Shown: positions 58,073-64,000 of the stretch, piece by piece | Position numbering within the stretch: position 1 is the stretch's first letter | How the letters are laid out: each line of letters opens with the position of its first letter | DNA from: Corallium rubrum | Lineage: Eukaryota; Cnidaria; Anthozoa; Scleralcyonacea; Coralliidae | DNA: 64,000 bases | NCBI GenBank assembly: GCA_964035015.1 | Contig: OZ036014.1 | Location: 3,085,201-3,149,200, forward strand | Direction of reading: 5' to 3' | Translations under genes and position numbers: made by a program | Notes under the pieces: model-generated | Database searches by the model: none | Told to the model about the DNA's origin: nothing | What the model saw: the letters and a program-made list of their open reading frames with translations, nothing else

Positions 58073-58766
58073 ATGATTGCTGTTGTTGCTTTTGCTGTTG
58101 TTGGCTTCGTGAAAGAATGGGGTTCGGAAGTTCCAAGACGAATGAGGCAAAGACAAAAGGCTACGATGAAACTGCTGCAAAACCGTATTCTTCTTTCAAT
58201 AAATTTTTGTACTTTTCTATCAAATAGTTCCCGCGCTTATCGTTGTCAATTTGAAAGCATATATGAAGTGAAAAAGCTTGGATGGATTCCACTACATAAT
58301 GTAATTAAACTAAGAAAACTTATGTTAGTATTCACTGTATTAAAAAACAAAGCTCCATCAAACCTGTATAACTTATTTCAGTTTGTCGGTGAAGCACATA
58401 GTGTTAGCACAAGAGCGTCACTGACAGATCTGAAAGTTCCAAAAGTCTCTAGTGAGCTTGGTAAAACAAAGATTTCGTATAGTGGAGCTTTGTTATTTAA
58501 TTCGCTCCCTAACCACTTAAAGGATACTAGCAATATTAGTATTTCAACTTTCGAAAATGAACTAAAAAAATATTTTCTCGAACAAAATAATGGAGTGGCA
58601 CACTTGGGGGATTTTGCCTGTATAAACTGTAAATTTAAACTAACCTGCAACTGTGTCACTTAATTATTTATTGATTTTTAACTAATGAAGGCCATCTGGT
58701 AGAATACGATATGTAAAGATGTTTATACCTTCTTTTAAATAAAGTTCAATTCAATTCAATTCAACA
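58073..58766 (+). mobile_element. LINE 3' end, CR1/L2 type, 5' truncated
   Basis: An open frame to 58663 carries the post-RT tail typical of CR1/L2 LINEs (EVKKLGWIPLHNVIKLRKL; LFNSLPNHLKD; ELKKYF; ACINCKF). It is followed by a short 3' UTR, AATAAA and a (AATTC)n tail ending near 58766. The RT core is absent, so this is a dead 5'-truncated copy. Confidence 0.85.
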
Positions 58767-58769
58767 TGA

Positions 58770-59510
58770 ACAAACATTGCTGAGTGATTGAAGAATGAAA
58801 ACATGAAGAAATCGAGTTTGCAAATGTATAATGAATTTCAGTTAGCTTAAGTTGAACATCATTTTTTATGCTAGTGTAGATTTGCTTGTTCCTGGCTTCA
58901 CTTCCTGCTCTCAAATCGGCAACTTTAGCAAGTAAACTACACATGAATGGATGAGCAGCCTGGCAATGATGTTGGGCAATTTTTATTAGAAAATGCCAAA
59001 CTTATTTTGAAAGTTCATAAAAATGCCAAATACGGAATACTTTAACATTAATTTGGCGTTTATGACTTGTAAAGTTCCCGCTTTGTATTGTAGTTAGAAA
59101 AAATAATAAAATAGGTACTTAATAAAATTAATAAAAAGGCAAAACATAAACATAAACAACTTTATTTAATGAAGGTAATAACACGTAAGTTTAATAGTAA
59201 ACTGATAAACTTGTGGCCCTCTAAAAACAATTTTTGGACTCATTTTCCTTTTTGGTTCATTGCAAATGATAACCGGTTATATAAAATCGTGTTTTACGAC
59301 CAAAAATGAGGGTGTAGCTACTAGGCATTGTAGTTGTATCAAGAATTTTAGCCAATATACTATAGGTCAATAATTTGTAGAACTATGTCAAATTTAGAGG
59401 CACAAATTTAAAATTAATAGTATTATAAATTTTCAAAACAATCAACAAAAAGTAGGGGAAAAATGACGACTAAAATTGGAAAACCATTTAAATTACAAAA
59501 TTTGGTTATA
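58770..59510. other. Intergenic stretch, nothing recognised
   Basis: AT-rich, no supported exon, no clear inverted repeat. Confidence 0.5.
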
Positions 59511-59514
59511 TTTA

Positions 59515-59709
59515 ACAAATAAAACATAAAGCTCCGTGCATATGTACTCTTATAAAGGCACGTTTGACGTCATTTGAACTCGAAAGAAGTTGGGTAGAGG
59601 CACGAGGCGATAGCCAATTCAAGTGCCTTTACACTTCTTTCGTGTTCAAATGACGTCAAACGTACCTTTATAAGAGTACATATGCACAGGAACGGTATGT
59701 TTTATTTGT
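59515..59709. mobile_element. CRE-MITE copy 3
   Basis: Same palindrome as at 8116 and 38592. About 0.6 kb upstream of the 60327 gene start. Confidence 0.85.
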
Positions 59710-60326
59710 TTTATAAAATAAGAAGAAAAATCAAGCTAAAAGTGAGGTAGTTTTGGAATTTGGCGGGCTTTTCCGGCCAGCTGACGCCATTCTACGCCAT
59801 TTTACGACATTCATGATCTCTGTTCTCTTATAAATGCACGCACCTTATTTTACAATGCATTACAAGTAGTATAGCAACTGCTTGACAGTCTGCGGTAGCT
59901 ATCGGGCAATCTTCGGAGCACGCTCGGAATGTATCGGTCATATTGCACTCCGCTGTGTGAAAGGTTTTGCGGGCGTTAGCTGTTTGTTGTGATCATGGCG
60001 ACGAAAGTGAGTTTATTATTTATCTCGTGTATTTTAATGAGGTTTTTATCGCGAAGAGACGCTTTTGATTGTATCTCAAAGACACAGAGAGATGACCCAC
60101 TAATCCTTTAAGAACAAAATTCTTTTTATACTCAGGTAGGGTACTATGGAATAGTATTTACTAGTAAACGACTTAGAAAATGGGTTTCGCATCCAACATC
60201 TTTAAAAGTATATTTTTGATTGTAATTTTTCTATTTTCCCCCTGAATTTCTAGCGAGTGTCCACGAGGCTTTATGTGACTATTTCAAAGAGGAAAGGTCT
60301 TTGTGAAAGCTTTGTGAGACGTCAAA

Positions 60327-63300
60327 ATGAGTTCTGAAGACGTAACAAAAGCTGTTGCGAAGAAATTGTAAGTTTAATATTATGTTTCAAATTTCCTTTT
60401 TTGGTTCTGAGTGACAGCGTATAAAAATTCTTATTTTGTCACGGAGATTGTCTGGCATATGTCAACAACTTACAAAGATCAGCTGTTTTAGTTATTATAT
60501 TTGGGTAGTTTACACTTTACCGTACCCGAGTCATCACTGTGTCAGGTTAGCGTATAAAACTAGGCAACAAACACGTTAGTGGGTCGGTAAGCGTATTTGG
60601 GTTTTTGTTTGGGTTAGGTCATCAAATTAATCTCGCTTGGTGGCATAGGAATCGCTGAATTACTCGGGTACGGGAAACTGTAAAATTTCTTTATATTTTG
60701 ATATTACATCTTATAAATCGTGTAGTTTTCTGTAGTGTGTCTCTGTGTATAATGTAGTATTTTAATATTATATATACTATTACTGCAATAACTTCAGGCT
60801 ACAGTACAATAACTTATAAATATAATATAATAATACATGTATACATCTCAAATTACATCCTTGACAAAAATATCTGGTTACTGCACAGCAGCTTGTTATA
60901 ACTGAATATTTTATTTGTCCATGTTAATAATTAGAAATATAATGTGTACCTGTATATGTATATGTTTTCATTATATTTACAAATAATTTCAGACTTCAAA
61001 TTTGACTGTGTATTGGTTTACACATAGAATGTTAGAGTATATTTTATGCTTTCTGCTGCTTGTACGGTAAAGAGAAGTTGGTAATAATTAAATTGCTATT
61101 CATTTTTGAAGTTTAATGATGGTTCTGTCATTCCATTTTGGTTTCTATGGCAGCCATATATTGTTAAGCTGATTAAAATGTGCATCAAGCTGGTTTTGTA
61201 AAAGCTTCATTAATTTTAAAAAGTGGTTCTTAAAATTAAGTGTTGTTTTTAGGTAAAACATTAGCTATATATTGTAGTGAAAGTGTATTTTTAAACTCAT
61301 ACGAATAAGCTGTGATATCTTTGGAAAGTGGACAGTGAACCTTTAACTTTGGCATTAATGATTTCTTACACTGCTAAATTCAACCAAAAATTTGGCTGAC
61401 TTGAGTGGGATTTGAACTCACACCTTTGGGATTCTAGTCCACCGCTCTACCTGTTTAGCTATCAAGTCGCGCAGGGATTTATAAGTGTTAAGATGTCGCG
61501 AGAATATCTCATACACTTAAGTTGGATAAAACTTGCCTCCAATCCCTGTGTGGTTTGATAGCTCAACAGGTACATACGTAAAAATCTCACAGCTTGTCAA
61601 CAGGATGTGTTTGCAACAGGCTTGTTGTAGTAGTAAGGCTGGGAACAAGTTGTAACAATGCTGTAATGCTGTTCATTCAAGAAGCTGCTACAACCTTGTT
61701 ATCATCAACCTATTAACAACTTGTTAAGTGCAGAGCGGTAACAGGTTGTTGGAACAACTTGTCATCAGTCTGTTGGAGTCATCAGCCTTGTTACAAGTTG
61801 TCAACAACCTGTTACAGACATGTTAACAGACTGGGACAGCCAGTGCGAACACATGACGGTGACAGCCTGTTGAACAGCCTTGTAACAACTTGCTTGCAGG
61901 TCTGTAACAGCTTGCACATTTTTACATGTGTAGAGCAGTGGACCGGAATCCCAAAGGTACAAGTTCAAATCCCACTCAGTCAGCCAAATTTTAAGATTGA
62001 CTTTAGCAGTGTAAGAAATCATGAAAACATTTTCTCATGTTTCTCTGAGGATGCTCCTGTAACAGAAATTTTATCATATCTTGTCATATCAATGTCTCTC
62101 TCCTCCGCAGGGGCTTCTTGAGCTTTTTTAAGCTCTTCAATATATAGGGGCTTAATATTGCAGGGGTTTATAGACTATAGAGCATAGAGTAATACGGTAG
62201 AGTGTAATGGGCAATAAGGAAAACCGAGTGGTTTTCCTTATTGCCCATTACACTACTGCATTACTCCATCAGCCCAGGTGAAAATCTTACATAAGATCTT
62301 GCCAAGATCTTGGCAAGATCTTATAAGATCTTATGTAAGATCTTGCAAGATCTTTGCAAGTTCTTATGAAGATCTTGCAAAATCTTGCCAAATCTTGTAA
62401 AATCTTACAAGATCTTACAAGATTTTAGATTATCTTGCATGATCTTACAAGATCGTAGAAGATCTTGTTGAATCTTACAGGATCTTACAATTAATCTTAT
62501 TATAAATATAAGTGCCCAGCACAAAACACGAATAAAAGCCATGAACAAAAGGACATAAAAAACATAATATTTAATAATCTAACGTTTCGTTGTTTATGCT
62601 ACGAAACGTTAGATTATTAAATATTATGTTTTTTATGTCCTTTTGTTCATGGCTTTTATTTGTGTTTTGTGCTGGGCACTTATATTTATAATAAGATTAC
62701 GTTTTCCGCCTGGTGAATATCTTACAATTATATTGCTGAATCTTACAAGATCTTATAAAATTTTGTAAGATCTTATAAGAATTTTCTTATAAGATCTTAT
62801 TTAAGAACTTACAAGATCTTGTAAGATTTTCACCTGGGTGCTCTATAGTCTACTAAACTCTTGCAAAGGCTGCTATATTAGACCCCTATGTATTGAAGAG
62901 CTCAAAAAAGCTCAAGAAGCCTCTGTGGAGGTCCGAGTCAATGTCTTGTGAGGCCATTTTTGGGCAGAAATGATAAAAATAGGTGCACAATGTGTGCATA
63001 AAACAGCAAAATACAGCTTCATCTCTAGATGTGGACTAGTGGTTCCTAAACTTTTTCTTACAGTAACCCCTTGGCAATATATTTCCTTGTATGTACCCCC
63101 CTGGACAGTCTGGGTGCCCCCAGCTGGGGACATGACTCCCAGTTTGGGAAAACTGATGTAGGCTTTGATTTCCTAGTGAATCAGCTTGACAAAAACATAA
63201 CAAATTTAAGTCAGGAATCTGCAGTAACTTTATTAAAATTACCCCCGAAATTGTTTGAGAATATTAAATAAAATAATACTTGGCTTTACAAGAGAGGAAA

Positions 63301-63462
63301 ATCATAAGTTTCCAGGAAGACATGAGTGTAACCGAACTCTTTAGCGGCTAAAAAAGATTTTTCAATTGTAGGAAATATTATGTTGATGTCAAAAGACGAG
63401 AGGATGGCTTTGATTTATCAGGTCCTTACTTACCTCCTCAAGATCCAGCTCATTTGCGCCCT
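60327..63462 (+). CDS. 5' part of an unrecognised gene (two exons, continues right)
   Basis: Exon 60327-60367 reads MSSEDVTKAVAKK plus a split codon before GTAAGT; exon 63372-63462 follows TTGTAG in matching phase and reads KYYVDVKRREDGFDLSGPYL then PPQDPAHLRP before GTAAGT. About 44 residues are visible. A possible 5' exon or alternative start is ATGGCGACGAAA|GTGAGT at 59996; the stretch before 60327 begins at an acceptor-like TTTCTAG (60254). I do not recognise the family. The 3-kb intron holds tRNA-like and foldback repeats. Confidence 0.5.
60368..61380. other. Intron of the 60327 gene, nothing recognised
   Basis: AT-rich unique-looking sequence without repeats or exon-like frames. Confidence 0.5.
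61381..61475 (-). mobile_element. tRNA-related SINE, inverted partner at 61925
   Basis: GGGATTTGAACTCACACC and CCGCTCTACC are reverse-complement B and A boxes; 61925-61990 carries the same stretch in the other orientation, so the pair frames element C. Confidence 0.65.
61572..61932. mobile_element. TIR element C with AACAACTTGT-word core
   Basis: Tips ACATACGTAAAAATCTCAC and GCACATTTTTACATGTGTA enclose a core of AACAGGTTGT, AACAACTTGT and ACAGCCTGTT words. It sits between inverted tRNA-like SINE arms (61381-61475 and 61925-61990). Confidence 0.6.
62104..62935. mobile_element. Four-level nest of inverted-repeat elements
   Basis: Outer arms (GGGGCTTCTTGAGCTTTTTT near 62108; AAAAAAGCTCAAGAAGCCTC near 62904) enclose a perfect 25-base hairpin (62201-62225/62230-62254) and a second element, 62274-62837, with tips CCCAGGTGAAAATCTTAC. 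That element's core is AAGATCTTG words and contains a third palindrome at 62492-62699. Confidence 0.75.
62492..62699. repeat. Near-perfect 99-base foldback with 10-base loop
   Basis: Arms 62492-62590 and 62601-62699 are reverse complements with one mismatch seen (CG versus TG in the ATTCGTG/TTTGTGT part); the loop is TGTTTATGCT. Confidence 0.9.
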
Positions 63463-63519
63463 GTAAGTAGAAATAACTTCTTTTCTATTTAAAAATTGAC
63501 CTGTAATATAGTTAACCCT

Positions 63520-63856
63520 TTATAGTCCGTTTCAGCTTGCTTTTTGAAATCCGATACGTATAATTGAAATAAACATTCCAAACTACGTTGCAATGTTCCG
63601 AACTACGTTGCGAGGTAGATACAAATTTAAGTCGGCAATTTGTTTCTGCTTAACCAAGTATCTATTATTATATTCTATACGACAAATAATCTTCTTCTCC
63701 GTGATTTTACCAAAGGAATTCAATTCAAAGCTTATTAAGTTCGAACTTCCCGACGAACTTCACGACGAACTTTGCGAACTTCCGTACCAAGTTCCCAACC
63801 TTCCAACGAATGTTGACAAACGAATTTCAAAAGCAAGCTGAAACTGACTATAACAG
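63520..63856. mobile_element. MITE family 2, copy 2
   Basis: TATAGTCCGTTTCAGCTTGC to GCAAGCTGAAACTGACTATA, about 20-base TIRs. Confidence 0.8.
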
Positions 63857-64000
63857 GCAAGTTTCTGCAAGAGGTACCCAGTTGACAAGTAAAATCGTCT
63901 GGCGTTACAGACAAATTGGATGTTCTCTTGCATGCTACTTTGCAACAATGCATCGCAACATTGCAATGTTGATTGTCAATTTGGCTTGAGCAAGTTGCAA

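Overview
This is a stretch of animal nuclear DNA, AT-rich, with introns, and crowded with short repeats. The gene content (a ciliary coiled-coil gene, a carnitine acetyltransferase, small secreted cysteine-rich proteins of the coral skeletal-matrix type, an ApeC-like tail, a B-box protein, an intact Bel/Pao element) points to a cnidarian, most likely an anthozoan (sea anemone or coral). No rRNA gene, CRISPR array or bacterial gene is seen.

Layout. 1-24390, minus strand: one very long gene, read here as a CCDC180-like protein, with at least 38 small exons whose splice phases all agree. It enters the window 25 residues per first exon at 24390 and runs off the left edge. Its introns hold most of the microsatellites and many small transposons. 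24391-24824 is a short head-to-head promoter region. 24825-34834, plus strand: carnitine O-acetyltransferase (CRAT), 13 coding exons, 618 residues, ending in -SKL. 36389-38436 (+), 42102-49889 (+) and 50732-52386 (-) are three small secreted-protein genes; the first and third are paralogues, and the middle one carries a young Bel/Pao LTR element (43501-49392) in its last intron. 53106-56493 (+) is a three-exon tandem B-box plus coiled-coil gene without a RING. 56494-60300 is transposon wreckage (a clean TIR element, a hAT-type MITE, a CR1/L2-type LINE end). 60327-63462 (+) holds two exons of a gene that continues to the right and that I do not recognise.

The host genes do not form a pathway together. 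Two local relations are worth noting: the ciliary gene and CRAT share a promoter interval of about 0.43 kb, and the three secreted genes share one layout (signal-peptide exon ending in phase 0, then the mature protein), which suggests a lineage-specific cluster of surface or matrix proteins.

The rest of the window is mobile DNA. I count at least ten families of small inverted-repeat elements, several nested two to four deep, with target-site duplications clear enough to assign some to hAT and Tc1/mariner. The most unusual group has tips like ACACGTAAAAACGC around cores built from short self-complementary words. About a fifth of the window is microsatellite or minisatellite; the many long open frames in those arrays are not genes. 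All exon coordinates come from reading the sequence by eye; no search was run.
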